NCBI RefSeq assembly: GCF_024679095.1 | Contig: NC_066563.1 | Coordinates: 1,480,331 to 1,544,330 of the forward strand | Direction of reading: 5' to 3' | Length of the DNA: 64,000 nt | From: Eriocheir sinensis | Taxonomy: Eukaryota; Arthropoda; Malacostraca; Decapoda; Varunidae | Part shown: one piece after another, positions 1 to 11,883 of the stretch | How the letters are laid out: each line of letters opens with the position of its first letter | Numbering within the stretch: the stretch's first letter is position 1 | Notes under the pieces: generated by a model | Told to the model about the DNA's origin: nothing | What the model saw: the letters and a program-made list of their open reading frames with translations, nothing else | Databases searched by the model: none | Made by a program: the position numbers and the translations under genes

Positions 1-59
1 GTTTTTCTCGTTTTTTTCATCTTCCGCCTCCATTCCTAAGCCTTACCTGTCCTCTGAAT

Positions 60-295
60 TTGTACGATGCCTAGGAGGAGGAGGAGGAGGAGGAGGAGGA
101 GGAGGAGGAGGAGGAGGAGGAGGAGGAAGGAAAGTACAAATATGGAAAGCAAAAAAGGGAAGAAAAATACAGGATAAGAAAGAAGAAGAAGAAGAAGAAG
201 GAGGAGGAAAAGAACAAGAAGAAAAGGGCAGAAGACAGTGGAGGAGGAGGAGGAGGAGGAGGAGGCAGAGGAGGAGGAGAAAGAAGATGACGATG
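60..295. repeat. GGA/GAA purine microsatellites
   Basis: An uninterrupted (AGG)n run of about 18 units spans 73-128. It is followed by degenerate GAA and GGA runs at 180-290. The glutamate, arginine, serine and proline runs that these give in translation are repeat artefacts. Confidence 0.95.
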
Positions 296-420
296 GTAAC
301 AGATTTTTCTTTTACCTCCAAGCTTCTCAGATCAACCTCCTTATACTGCATTCCTCTGATCCTTTCACCTGATATCCTCCTCCTCTTCCTCCTCCTCCTC
401 CTCCTTCTTCAGTATCAATG

Positions 421-424
<4 letters not shown>

Positions 425-519
<95 letters not shown>

Positions 520-623
520 CCTTTATTCTTATTCTATCTTCGTATCCTTTCGTTCCTTCCACTCCCCTTCCCTCAAACAATTACTCTTCCTTCCATTGGA
601 ATCAATTACACTCTCCTCTCTTT

Positions 624-694
<71 letters not shown>
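425..694. repeat. two long (CT)n microsatellites
   Basis: Pure (CT)46 lies at 425-516 and a second CT run at 626-694, separated by about 110 bp of pyrimidine-rich sequence. A 155-codon open frame across both is only a Leu-Ser repeat and is not a gene. Confidence 0.97.
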
Positions 695-698
<4 letters not shown>

Positions 699-984
699 CT
701 TTGTCTTACTACAGGTACGCAAAATTTAATTACAGGTATCAAAAAATTAATTAATCCTCTCGTTGCGTGGATGTACTTAGCTGTGTTGCCCTTCCTTCCT
801 TCCCTACCTTCCTACCTGCCCCTTTGTACCTTCATCCAACCTCCCTTCCCATCTTTTCCTAACACCTTTACCCTGTTTTTCTCCCTCCCTTCTGCTGCCT
901 CCTCTCCCTTCCCAGTCCTGCTTCGCCACGGATGTTGACACTCTCCTACACCTTCGCTTCTCCTCCCCGCTGACAGCCATCGAT

Positions 985-1097
<113 letters not shown>

Positions 1098-1244
1098 CGA
1101 GCGTTATGTACCCCCCTCCCCCCTTCCCTCGACAAAGTCCTATGACGCGACTTTTTGTAATGGTCTAGAACTGAAAGTAAAAGAATAAAGTTTAAAATTA
1201 GAACCAAGCGACTAACTACTACTATTCCTGCATCTGTTGTTATT

Positions 1245-1289
1245 AATGTGGTGGTAGTGATGGCGGTGGTTGCGGTGGTTGTGTTTGTG

Positions 1290-1321
<32 letters not shown>

Positions 1322-1350
1322 GGTAATGGTGGTAGGTAGTGGTAATTGTT
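1245..1350. repeat. degenerate GGT/GTT trinucleotide repeat
   Basis: Imperfect runs of GGT, GTG and GTT with scattered substitutions, resembling an old decaying microsatellite. Confidence 0.85.
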
Positions 1351-1384
1351 TGTATGTTGTTGTTGGCATTCTAGTGGTTTTGTT

Positions 1385-2045
1385 TTATTTATATGTTTAC
1401 CAAAACGGTTTAGGCTTGTTAAGGAGGGGAATTCCAAGGCCAAGACGGTATGGTTTCGACAAAATATAAAAATGGCATCTTCCTAGAGTCCAAAAATCAT
1501 TCAGTGGCTTTTCCTTTCTTCTTCGATCCGGCAATAAGATTTAAATGGACTCAAAAGGGTGATAACAAAACAAGGATAAGACAGTATGACAGTATGGTAC
1601 TATCCTGCATACATTAAGTAGGTCATACACCGAACAATAACTATTCATGAACTATCCGTTTTCTGAGGCAGGATGAAACCGCTGGACACGAAGGGTGATT
1701 CCAAAAACAAGAAACACGTAAAATAAAAAGAAACGATCCCATGAACACATAACGAATCGGAGCAAGAATTTACAACACGGCCAAGAAGATTAGACCTGAG
1801 AACATACAACAATAAGTGCGCATTGAGTAACAAATAAAACTAACGGTCGCGTACGTAAACATTTTGGAAAGCAGAGCAAACAGTGCGCGAGGAATTTATT
1901 AGATATCTTAAGCCTAAAAGCCCAGATGCAGCGCCGTTTCCACCGAGAGTCTGTGTCTGCAACCAACAATTTCTTAGTCGTAATGGGGCGTCGCTCTCTC
2001 GTGTTTACCCTCCAAACAACACAAACTTTATACCTTCCCGAGACG
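1385..2045. other. unique-looking sequence, no gene seen
   Basis: Mixed-composition DNA with no long open frame, no recognised motif and no obvious repeat. The short frames here (about 62 codons on the minus strand) resemble nothing I know. Confidence 0.5.
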
Positions 2046-2051
2046 CCTCCT

Positions 2052-2965
2052 GTTGCTTGTGAACCTGCCTTCCCGCCCTACCTGCCTCCTCACCCTACCT
2101 GCTCGCTGCCTCCTTCTTCTTCTTCCCTTTCTTCGACCCTTCTGCGCCTGTTCTTCCCCCTACTACTGTTCTTCCATCCCTCTGTTGTGTGTGTGTGTGT
2201 GTGTGTGTGTACCTGCCTCCTCCCCCTATCTGCTTGCTGCCTTCTTCTTCTTCCCTTTCTTCGACCCTTCTGCGCCTGTTCTTCCCCCTACCACTGTTCT
2301 TCCTTCCCTCTGTTGTGTGTGTGTACCTGCCTCCTCAACCTACCTGCTTCCCTATCTGCTTGCCGTCACCTCCTTCTTTCTTTCCCTCGTCTCCTCCTCC
2401 TGTTCCTTCCCCTACTACTGCTCCTTCTTCTCCTGTTGTTTGTGTGTCTGCTTCCTCGCCCTACCTGTTCTATACCTATTTTCTTCCCTACCTGCTTGCC
2501 CCCTCCTCTTTCTTGCCCTTTCTTCGTGTCTTCTACTCCTGTTCCTCCTCCTCGTCCGCGTTTCCTTGTCTTGTTGCTTGTGTCCTCCTGTCTCTCCTTC
2601 CTATCTGCCACCTTCGCTTCGCCTTTTCTTCCTTCCTTTCTTTCTTCCTTCTGTTTCATCTGCTCCTCCTCCTCCTAATCCTCCTCCTGTTCCTCCAGCT
2701 ACTCCTTCACCTCCTTCTCCAGTTGTTTGTGTCCTCTCTCTCTCTCTCTCTATCTGTCCTTCCTTCCATTCTTCTTTCTCCTCTTTAAATTCCATCCTTT
2801 CTGCCGTCTATATCACCTCGTCATCTGCTTCCTTCTCCTGTTGCTTATGTCCTCCAGTCTTTTCTTCATATAAGCCACCTTCGAATTCCCTTCCTTACAC
2901 TATCCCTTCTGTTATTTTGCTTCCCTTTATTATTTCAACTTCCAGCATTCTTCCTTCTCCAGTTT
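2052..2965. repeat. diverged pyrimidine minisatellite, ~118-149 bp units
   Basis: A GTTG(T/C) anchor that precedes a GT-rich stretch recurs at 2052, 2184, 2312, 2435, 2573, 2722 and 2840 (spacings 132, 128, 123, 138, 149, 118). The first three units are nearly identical between anchors, sharing CTTCGACCCTTCTGCGCCTG at 2131 and 2259. Later units are more diverged. Two overlapping 250- and 304-codon frames are by-products of this low-G strand. Confidence 0.85.
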
Positions 2966-2972
2966 AACCTTT

Positions 2973-3203
2973 TCCTCCTCCTCCTCCTCCTCCTCCTCCT
3001 CTTTCTCCTCCTCCTCCTCATCTTCCCCAGCTAATCCCCGTCGTCCAAGCCTCACAGATCCTATTTTTCCCTTCAGTTGTATTTTCTTCCAGTCGATGCT
3101 CTCTTGTTTTTCCTTCTCCTCGACCCTAAAAACACTCCCTCCCACTCACTTATTTTCCAGTTACTTATATTTTCATGGCTCTTGTTATTTGTCATTATTA
3201 TTG

Positions 3204-3256
<53 letters not shown>

Positions 3257-3420
3257 GTTGTTGTTGTTGATAGTTTTCTTCTATTATTTATTTTCATATT
3301 ATTATTAAAGTTATACATTAAGCTCCTGAATCAGCTACCACCACCACCACCACCACCACCACCACCACAACAACAACAGTAACAACAACTCAACATTGCG
3401 TAACGACGATAAATCATGCC

Positions 3421-3505
<85 letters not shown>

Positions 3506-3650
3506 TCTTCCACTCGCAGATCCATTTAGAGGGAGAAGCACCCACCACCTTTCTCCTCCTCCTCCTCCTCCTCCTCCTCCTTCTCTTCCTCCTCCTCGTG
3601 CAGATCCATTAGTTCACGGGACTCCAACGTTCCCCTGTGGACGGGTTCAC

Positions 3651-3699
<49 letters not shown>

Positions 3700-3700
3700 A
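2973..3700. repeat. cluster of microsatellites
   Basis: In order: CTC (2973-3020), TAT (3205-3256) merging into GTT (3257-3269), CCA (3338-3368) into CAA, a pure GA run of 39 units (3425-3502), CTC (3557-3585) and an interrupted CT run (3651-3699). Only about 20-150 bp of other sequence separates neighbours. Confidence 0.95.
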
Positions 3701-3839
3701 ATCCACTTGGCTGGCAGTATGGAGGAGTAGCATGGTGCGTCTGCCCTACCCCCACACAGTGCTCCCTAAAGTGCCGGTATAAAACATCCTGTCAGTGCGC
3801 CTCGGGAGAATAGGGAATGTGTAAATTGGCATACCCGAG

Positions 3840-4255
3840 CACCCTTTGACTATTCATTTCGATTTTCAAAAAGCGCCAGACAAAGTCCCCCCATTAGAGG
3901 CTTATCTCAAAAGTGCGTTCTCACTGAGCAGGCGAGCACCTATTGCATGTGGGTCAAATGATTGGCTCACAGACAGACAGCAAGTGGTTTTGGAAGCCGA
4001 AGAATCCGACTGGACTAAACAAACATTTTACTTTTAATAGTGGCGTGCCTCAAGGATAGGTTCTAGGATTTACACTTTTCATAATGTACGCAAATGATCT
4101 GAAAAATGACCACTAATCAACAGCAGCCAAATTTGCAAATGACACCGACTTATGAGGTATAGCAACATGTGCTGCGACCTAAATAAACTCACAGACTGAA
4201 GCAACAATAGGCAAATGTATTATAACATTGAAAAATATAGGGTAACTAGTACAGT
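3840..4255 (+). pseudogene. decayed LINE reverse transcriptase fragment
   Basis: Conceptual translation gives a run of non-LTR reverse transcriptase landmarks in the right order: FDFQKAPDKVP (family form DFQKAFDKVP), DWLTDRQQ, EESDWT, SGVPQG, then LGFTLFIMYANDL, AKFANDTDL at the place of the catalytic FADD block, and RQMYYNIEKY (family form WQMxFNxxKC). Stop codons follow the EESDWT and SGVPQG blocks and more occur near 4110-4190. The key FADD aspartate pair reads FAND. It is therefore a dead internal RT piece with no ORF1, endonuclease or 3' end attached. CR1/L2-type affinity is inferred from the wording of the motifs; the superfamily is not settled. Confidence 0.88.
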
Positions 4256-5127
4256 TTCCTCTTCTTATATATACATTTTCCGTAAAATTTCAATGCCTTG
4301 TTTTCTATACAGGACATGGTGTTTGCTTTCAATCGATTTGCTGACGGCACGTTGAGGGAGGAAGAGGTGGATGGGGTGGATGGGGAGGAGACTTCTTCTA
4401 TTCTCTCCTTACCTACCACACATACTCTCTCAGCAGTACCAGTAAACCAACAGAAACCAATGGGATAGACAAACAAGTCCCCTGGTATCTGTTCTTTCTT
4501 TGTATTCCAGTATAACTCCTCCTCCTCTTCCTCCTCCTCTTCAGTATCCACATCCGCCTCCTCGTCCTTCTCCTCTTCCCCACTTTTTCGTCTCCTTCTT
4601 GTTCATATTCTCCCTCCTCAATATTCTTCTCTCCTCTCCTAACTCCTTCGGTGCCTCATTTGAGATGGGCAAGAAGAAGGAAGCTGAGAAAATGGACTGA
4701 CTCTTCCTTCTAAATGAGAGCGAGGAGGAGGAGGAGGAGGAGGAGGAGAAAAAGAGGACATGGAAGGGAAAAGTGAAAGAAGAGGAAGTGGAGGAGGAGG
4801 AGGAGGAGGAGGAGGGCACAACGAACAAACAGGAGGAGGAGGAGAAGGAGGAGGAGGAGGAGGAGGAGGAGGAGGGTCGGAACCTTTATTTACGAGGTTC
4901 GGGTCCTCGTGTCCCTTCTGGTTGACGAAGTTTTTAACGAGAACAGAAATGAGAGTCCCCGCGTGTCGCCATTATCTTCAAAGTTGACAGAAATGAAGAA
5001 AAGTTTATCCTTTGGACCCTTGAAGCTCCCTTTTAAAGCTGGTTCACGCGATAACACCACCACCACCACCACCCCGGAGAGTACCCAGTAGCACCGTGGA
5101 TAGTGGGAGAAGGAATCAACTGTGTAC

Positions 5128-5168
<41 letters not shown>

Positions 5169-5430
5169 GGTAGTGGTACAAGTGGTAGAAATAACCTCTC
5201 ACAAGACGGATGACTTTGAGACTGACAAGGCGCCATCATTACACAAGTTTCCGTCAAGTGTTTATGTCGAGGAAGGCAGCGAGTGTTTGCAGTCAAGCGA
5301 GCCAGCGAGGAGCACTGGGAACACACGATCAGTCCACAGACACCACAAGACTACCGATGACCCTTCCTAGTCCCTATCAGTGCCCACGAAGTCATCCAAC
5401 ACAAGGTTTGTACAGATATGAACGTTTATT
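4256..5430. repeat. GGA runs and short trinucleotide repeats in unclassified DNA
   Basis: Contains GGA runs at about 4722-4747, 4791-4815 and 4830-4876, a short CCA run near 5057-5074 and AGT/GGT runs at 5125-5180. The stretch 4256-4500, directly 3' of the LINE fragment, is mixed sequence and could be more of that element, but no motif proves it. No gene seen. Confidence 0.7.
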
Positions 5431-5659
5431 CTTTTAGTAATTGGCGTTAGTTTTTTCAGAGGTTCAAATGATGGTGAGTCTAAAAGATGAATGTCAGTCT
5501 CGATCCTATTCATCAGATCTTACTTTTGACAACGACGATGAGAAACAAGCCGTGATAACAAAGCGAGCAGTGACAAATACAACAAGAAACGCAGCCTCAA
5601 TAAAGAAAAAAACACACATACAAAAAAAAAAGCAAAATAAAACAGCGCAAAATCGATGA

Positions 5660-6035
5660 CAGAAACAAAGAGGAGTGACTTCGTATTGCAAGAAAAAAAG
5701 GTAAAACGAGAGGAACGGCAGGGAAAGAATGACAGACTCGAATGAGGTGATGATAGAAAGGAAATGATGAGTGATGTAGCTTGAAGAGGAAGGGAAATGC
5801 TAAGAAGAAGAAGCAGAATTCGTAGATGAAAAGGAGGAGAAGGAGGAGGAGGAGGAATGGCAAGGGGGAGATCAAGGAGGAGGAAGAGAAGGCAGAAGAT
5901 GAAATAGAAGAAAAACAAGAAGAAGAAGAAGAAGAAGAAGAAGAAGAAGAAGAAGGAAGAAGAAGAAGAAGAAGAAAAAGAAGATGAAGAAGAAGAAAAT
6001 CAAGGAGGAGGAGGAGGAGGAAGAGGAAAAGGACT
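5660..6035. repeat. polypurine block with GAA/GGA runs
   Basis: The plus strand is mostly A and G. GAA runs at 5917-5993 pass into GGA at 6004-6020. Pyrimidine-rich frames on the minus strand are artefacts. Confidence 0.9.
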
Positions 6036-6163
6036 AACAGATTTCGTTGGTAGCCGTGGAGAATTTCGGTTTCTCTTTCAAGACGAAATCAAATTTTGTT
6101 TTCCACCTTCCCTCATTCTTTTTTCCTGGTATCCTGACCTAAACCTCTTTTATACTAGTTTTC

Positions 6164-6346
<183 letters not shown>

Positions 6347-6349
6347 TAT

Positions 6350-6990
6350 TTTCTTTTCTACATCTTCAGCTGTCCTGTAGATTAAGAGGTGAATTCAAAG
6401 TAGTTTTATTTTCAGAATATTTCAAGAAAGAAGAGAAGCACACAAAGGAATCCTATTTTCGCTTCCATCAACGTGATGTAAATAGAAGGGCGCGTGAGCG
6501 TACACACACATAAAAAAATATAAAAAAATTCCTTCATTCTCTATTCACACGCGTCCCGTCACTCAGAGTCACTTACTCCATGCACGGAATACACTAAATC
6601 CTTCCCCAACTAAACCCGTTACGCTTTTTCTTAGCATTAGTAAAACAATACTCGTCATGATAAATACATAATCAGTTCACGTTTTTTTTTCGAATTACGT
6701 TTGTACAACTAAATAAACATAAGCTATTAATAATTATCATGTACTTCAGTGACAGAGAAGCGTAAGGGAAACAAAACGTGCTCGACTTTACTCGTCTAAG
6801 CTTCCTCTTGTTCCCCGAGGCACTGTCTGCGTAATCTCACTGTCACTGTTCTCTGTAACGCCAACGCTGGGTATTTTTGCCCAAACTTATTCGAACTTAT
6901 TTTTGTTTTCATTTTTTTAAGGGCTGTTGTTGTCGGGTGCGTAGTGAAACAAACTTTGTCGTAACTCTGAAGCACGTACTACAGTTATAC
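6350..6990. other. AT-rich unclassified DNA, no gene seen
   Basis: No open frame over 60 codons that is not repeat-derived, no recognised motif, no tandem repeat. Confidence 0.5.
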
Positions 6991-6991
6991 C

Positions 6992-6992
6992 G

Positions 6993-7043
<51 letters not shown>

Positions 7044-7162
7044 TTGTTGTTGTTGTTGATGTTATTGCGGTAGATTTTGCTCTTATCTATTTCTCCTCCC
7101 TCTTTTTTTCTTCTTTAATCATCATCCTCATTATAATTTTTCTACTTCTTCCTCCCCTTCTT

Positions 7163-7193
<31 letters not shown>

Positions 7194-7300
7194 GTCTTCT
7201 TCTTCTTCCTCCCCTTCTGCTTCTTCTTCTTCTTCTTCTTCTTCTTCTTCTTCTTCCTCCCCTCCTTCTTCTTCTTTTTCTTCTTCTTCTTCTTCATCAT
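6992..7300. repeat. (TTG)n and (CTT)n microsatellites
   Basis: A GTT run with one poly-T interruption at 6992-7058 gives a cysteine run in one frame. CTT runs fill 7160-7300 with CCTCC breaks. Confidence 0.95.
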
Positions 7301-8262
7301 CATCTTTTCCCTCTAACTTGTCTACCGGTAATATCTTCCTGTTTTCTCTCCTCCACACTCGCCTCCCTAATGTAGACGGAAACGTAATCACCTCTGCTTC
7401 CTTAATCGACTTAGGGGCCGCGAGTGTATGAGACCAACCTCTCCTCTTTTTACAAACTTCCCTCACTTTAAATTCCCTCACACTCTCCTCCTGCTCCTCC
7501 TCCATAACACTCTCCCTCCATTTAAAGCTCCCCTTCCCCTTCCTTCTTCTCCTCTCTTTCTCTCTCTGGCTCTCTCACTTCCTCCGTGCGTCTTTCTCCT
7601 ACCTCGTCCTCCTCCTCTTCTTGAGATGGCTGAAGGCGCCGCGGTGTGAGGAGTCTTGCACCACTACTTCCCCTCAAAAGAAGCGGTTCAGGATGCCCCC
7701 CCTCTCACCCTCCTTTTTCGGAACATCACAAGTGGCTGGCGACTCTCTCTCGCTCTCTCCGCGTCTCTGTTTCTCTCCTCCTTCGTCTGTGCCGCCGCCG
7801 AGAGAAACTTTACGCCCGGCCTGTGTCTGTGTCTGGGGCTTAAACTTTATGCCCTTCTGCACCTGTTCCTTCTACTCCTCTTTATGTCTCTGTACACCTG
7901 CTCCACTCTGCTCCTCCTCCTCCGCCTCTTCCTCCTCCTCTTCATCTTCCCTCAGCTCCTCCTTCACCGTTTCCTCTCCGTTTATTTCTCCTCTTTCTCG
8001 GTAAGTGTTTCATGTCTTCCTTCAGGGTTTTTACTTTTTCTTTTCTTCTTCTTCTTCTTCTTCTTCTTGATCTCTTCCTTTCTCTTTCTTCATTGGTTAG
8101 CTTATACAGCTGAAATTATAATCTTCGAGGTCTATTCTTTTTATGTTTGTTTTCTATATTTTTCGTCTTGTCACTGTTGTTGATGGTTTTTTTTAATTGT
8201 TGTTGCGATGAGGATTTTTTTGCCGTTGTTCTTTTTCATAATCTTTGAAGTCTTTTCCTTCG

Positions 8263-8294
<32 letters not shown>

Positions 8295-8320
8295 CTTCTT
8301 CTTCTTCTTCTTCATTTTCA
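7301..8320. other. pyrimidine-rich DNA with CTT repeats
   Basis: Pyrimidine-rich plus strand with CTT runs at 8045-8068 and 8265-8312. A good splice-donor-like GTAAGT occurs at about 8001, but the Leu/Ser/Pro-rich frames upstream have no recognisable protein content, so I do not call an exon. Confidence 0.6.
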
Positions 8321-9135
8321 ACTCTTCTTCCTTTCAGTCTTCATATTGCAGAACATTATTTAACCATTTGTACAGTAAATGATCTTAGCATGATATTAGC
8401 AATTTTATTTCGATAAGCAAATAACTAGTACGCAGAGTGGGAAACTTACAAATTATTAATTCTTGAAAATCGCAACCCGTTTAGAAAGCGGAAATCAAAG
8501 AACGTCCGGACAGCCAATTTTGCTTGCCCTCACCGAGCCAGTCACGTGTAGGCAAGCGGCTTTGTGACGAGGAAGCGACGCCAGGCAGCTGACGGCGCCG
8601 CTGGACCAAAGAGTGCAGGGGATATTATTTCATTACGAGCAGAAGAAGCTTTGTAGAACATGAGAAAGCGGTACAAGACGACAAAACTGAGAAGAAAATA
8701 TACATATATAAATACATATGTAAATAAAAGTTTTCTCGGTCAAAATTAAAAGCAAAAAAAAATACGAAGGTGTGAGCAGCATGCGTCACCTCGTGCAGGA
8801 ATTAAAGTGCAAAGGAATATCTCGTCACACTCAGTAATATTCCGCATGAGAGGGATTCTCATGCCTCTACTTCACTTTCACAGATAAACCCTGCAAGACT
8901 CTGTTTTCCACTTTATCGTTATTTAGTATTTACTTGTGCCTAAAATCATGATGTGGATATCGAGGCTGCTCTTAAACTGGACTGTAACCTGACATTGATT
9001 TTTTTACTATATTTTCGTTTTCGGGGAGAATTTGACCGGCATATATTTGTTTTCACATGAGATCAGACTGTCAGTTGATATTCTACCTTGGCTTAATTAA
9101 CTTAAAGTGATGAGAAAAATGGAAAAAGAACATAA
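8321..9135. other. unique-looking intergenic DNA
   Basis: Mixed sequence with a GC-richer island around 8515-8620 that contains CACGTG. No frame, RNA gene or repeat structure identified. Confidence 0.5.
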
Positions 9136-9215
9136 GTTAGGCTTACAGGGGCTGCCTTGAATAGGCCAACCAGCCTCTTACAGACGCCTTACGTTCTTAT
9201 GTTTATATGTTCTTA
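9136..9215 (+). mobile_element. LINE/SINE-type 3' tail with GTTCTTAT-like terminal repeat
   Basis: Reads GGCTGCCTTGAATAGGCCAA, then CCAGCCTCTTACAG, and ends in repeated GTTCTTATGTTTATATG/TTCTTATAA units. I recall this combination as a frequent 3' end of non-LTR elements in decapod DNA. Microsatellite-like termini of this kind are typical of CR1/L2-type LINEs. No body of the element is attached. Identification is from memory and unverified. Confidence 0.5.
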
Positions 9216-9597
9216 TAACAATGATAATAATAACAATAATTACAATAATGATAATAATAATAAAAGTAATAATAATAATGATAATAGTAATGATATTAAG
9301 TGAGACACGATTGAGGGGATTAGGAGCACGTAGAAGAGAAAGAGGAGGAGGAGGAGGAGGAGGAGAAAGAGGAAGAAACAAACTAAGAAAAATATGAGTA
9401 AGCGTAAAAATAAAGCAGAAGTAAAGTGAATTGAAGGTGGAGGAGAAAAGCGAGGGAATGAGCCTGAAAAGGAGAGCAAAAAGGAGGAGGAGGAGGAGGA
9501 GGAGGAGTCGCCGGAACCACGAGGTCTGTCTGGGATAAAAACGGTGCGAGAGTCTGTAAAATGGTTAGCAGATGTGAAGCTAATGGGGGGAATCGTT

Positions 9598-9659
<62 letters not shown>

Positions 9660-9660
9660 A
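9216..9660. repeat. ATA/ATG, GGA and (GA)30 repeats
   Basis: Degenerate AATAAT/GATAAT runs at 9220-9300 directly follow the LINE-type tail, as if grown from it. GGA runs lie at 9344-9365 and 9484-9508, and a pure GA run at 9599-9657. Confidence 0.92.
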
Positions 9661-10766
9661 AACCGAAACCAAAACTTTGCCGTATCAGTAAAAAGTATTG
9701 GTTCTCCTGAGGCAAAGAAAACAAAAACAAACAAAAAACTTGAAATAAAACACAAAAGGAACGAAAAAAAAAAGTTATAGAAAAAACACACTAATAAAAA
9801 CATAAATCTAACCCATAATAAGGAAAGAAACGATAGAAGTAAAGATAAATAAAGAGATAGAGACAAAAATAGAGATGAAGACGAAGAGAAAAAAATATAT
9901 ATATCTTCTTATCCTCGTCCCCAAAAGGAGGAAGAAAAATAAAGTCTCTGAGAGGAAGAAAAAAGGTAATCTAAATATAAAGTTTGAAACGCGAGGAGGA
10001 AATTAAAGTAAAAAATGAGAGAAAAAAATAAAGAAATTCAGAGGAAGTAAATTTGAGTCCCATTTGTGGTCTTCTTAGCGTGAAGAAAAAATATAATTAA
10101 GCCTAAATAGAACTTAATGAAGGAGAAATTGAGAGAGAGAGAGAGAGAAATATCAGCCGGATAATACAATACCCGACTTAACACTTTCATAATTATCTCT
10201 CTCTCTCTCTCTCTCTAAATCTCTCTTTCCACTCTCTTCACTCTTCTCTCTCCCACGTTATCGCATCTCCCTATCTCTCCTCCGCCCTATTATCTCTATC
10301 TCTCGCCTATCTCCCTTCCCCGTATCTCATTTTACAGGCGCTTTCCCGCTTCGCTTAACAAAGATAAGAAGCCATTGTTTTGATACCAGATGGTGGAGGG
10401 GAAGAAGGTGTAGGGGGGAGTGTTAATGGCTGTGGTGGTGGTGGGATGATTGTAGGGGTGGTGGTGGTGGTGGTGGAGGTGGTAAAAGTTATATTTGTTG
10501 AGGGAAAAGACGGAGATTCGGTGAAGTGAGTTTGTCAGTAAGAAAACGTACAATAAAATAATTAAGAGAGAAGGAATATAATCGAACAAATAGGGAATAG
10601 GCGAAGGAAATGAGAGAGAAAAGACATAGAAAATAGGAAACAAAATATGAGATACAATGCAGGTAGGAAAAAAATTAACCTAGAGACGAAAAATGAGTGA
10701 GGAAGGAAAATATAGGGTGTAAATAGGAAATAAATGGTGGGAGACGATATGCAGATGAGAAGAATG
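9661..10766. other. A-rich then mixed DNA, no gene seen
   Basis: A-rich plus strand (9661-10120), short GA and CT runs (10127-10148; 10195-10218), a GGT-rich patch (10432-10482) and purine-rich sequence to 10760. Nothing codes. Confidence 0.6.
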
Positions 10767-10910
10767 TTGTTGTTTATGTATGAGGAAGTGTATAAGATTT
10801 TCCGCATTATTTTTATTTTATATTTATTTTATTTACAGCCGTCTCATTTGTTGTAAGAAAAAAATAATAATCCCGAAAATCTTATACACTTCCTCATACA
10901 TAAACAACAA
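10767..10910. repeat. 36-bp perfect inverted repeat (hairpin or MITE-like)
   Basis: The arm at 10767-10802 is the exact reverse complement of 10875-10910; shared 20-mer GTATGAGGAAGTGTATAAGA. The next 15-17 bp inward also pair imperfectly. The central loop carries ATTTACAGCC and is AT-rich. I see no obvious target-site duplication. It could be a small foldback element or a template-switch inversion. The loop is too long for an ordinary pre-miRNA. Confidence 0.93.
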
Positions 10911-11018
10911 AAAAAGAGGGAAAAAAAGGGAAAAAAGGGGGGGAGTGAGGAAAAAGGAAATTGAAGGCAGCAAATAGAAAAATTGGGGAAAAAATGCAGA
11001 TGGGAAGATAAAAAAGGC

Positions 11019-11048
11019 AAGATCTTCAAACCTTTCTCATATATAAAT

Positions 11049-11051
<3 letters not shown>
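11019..11051 (+). repeat. diverged third copy of the hairpin arm
   Basis: Aligns without gaps to the right arm (10879-10910) with about 8 mismatches in 32 positions by eye. It ends exactly where a long AC microsatellite begins. A flanking ATGCAGATG(A/G)GAAGA motif occurs both at about 10750 and at about 10995, so the duplicated unit is larger than the arm. Confidence 0.65.
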
Positions 11052-11052
<1 letters not shown>

Positions 11053-11140
<88 letters not shown>

Positions 11141-11282
11141 TGAGCCATTAAAAAAGAGTAACACTGGGCGCCTCTTTCCGTCCTTTGACTCACCTGGACG
11201 GACGCTGACGAGGCAGGTGAGAAGAGAGGGACTCGACGCTGCCTCTGCCACGTCCATCCTGCGGGGAGAGAGAGAGGGAGGT

Positions 11283-11318
<36 letters not shown>

Positions 11319-11345
11319 GTACCCCCCCCCCCACACACACACACT
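11053..11345. repeat. (AC)43 and shorter AC runs
   Basis: Pure AC at 11053-11138. A second run at 11285-11317 ends in AAGTA plus a C tract and another short AC run (11320-11344). Between them is about 145 bp of mixed, GC-richer sequence with no gene. Confidence 0.96.
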
Positions 11346-11635
11346 CCTCTCTAACACTGCACATTCAACCTTGCGTCCAGTCCTAATCTCCCTTGCCCGT
11401 GAAGTGACAGATGTGAGGATGCTGTGAGGCTGTGGGGGGTGAGGGGAAGAGGGGAAGGGAGGTGATAAAGGGGGAGGCAGGTGGGCTTTGAGGTGAGGCT
11501 GGTGGGTGCGTAAAGGGCTGCCTCGCTCTATGTAGTAGCACATCAAACAGAGCCATAAATATCGTGTTAACACAAACTCGTTAATTTCTGGGCGACAAAC
11601 AGTTTTTTATTGCCACCATCACCCCGCACATTTGG

Positions 11636-11881
<246 letters not shown>

Positions 11882-11883
<2 letters not shown>

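Noticed and set aside
7990..8010. Splice donor (CGGTAAGT) ending an exon
   Set aside because: The upstream frame is low-complexity pyrimidine translation and no acceptor or partner exon is recognisable.
10767..10910. Pre-miRNA hairpin
   Set aside because: Arms are perfectly paired and the loop is 72 nt, unlike ordinary animal miRNA precursors. Kept as an inverted repeat only.
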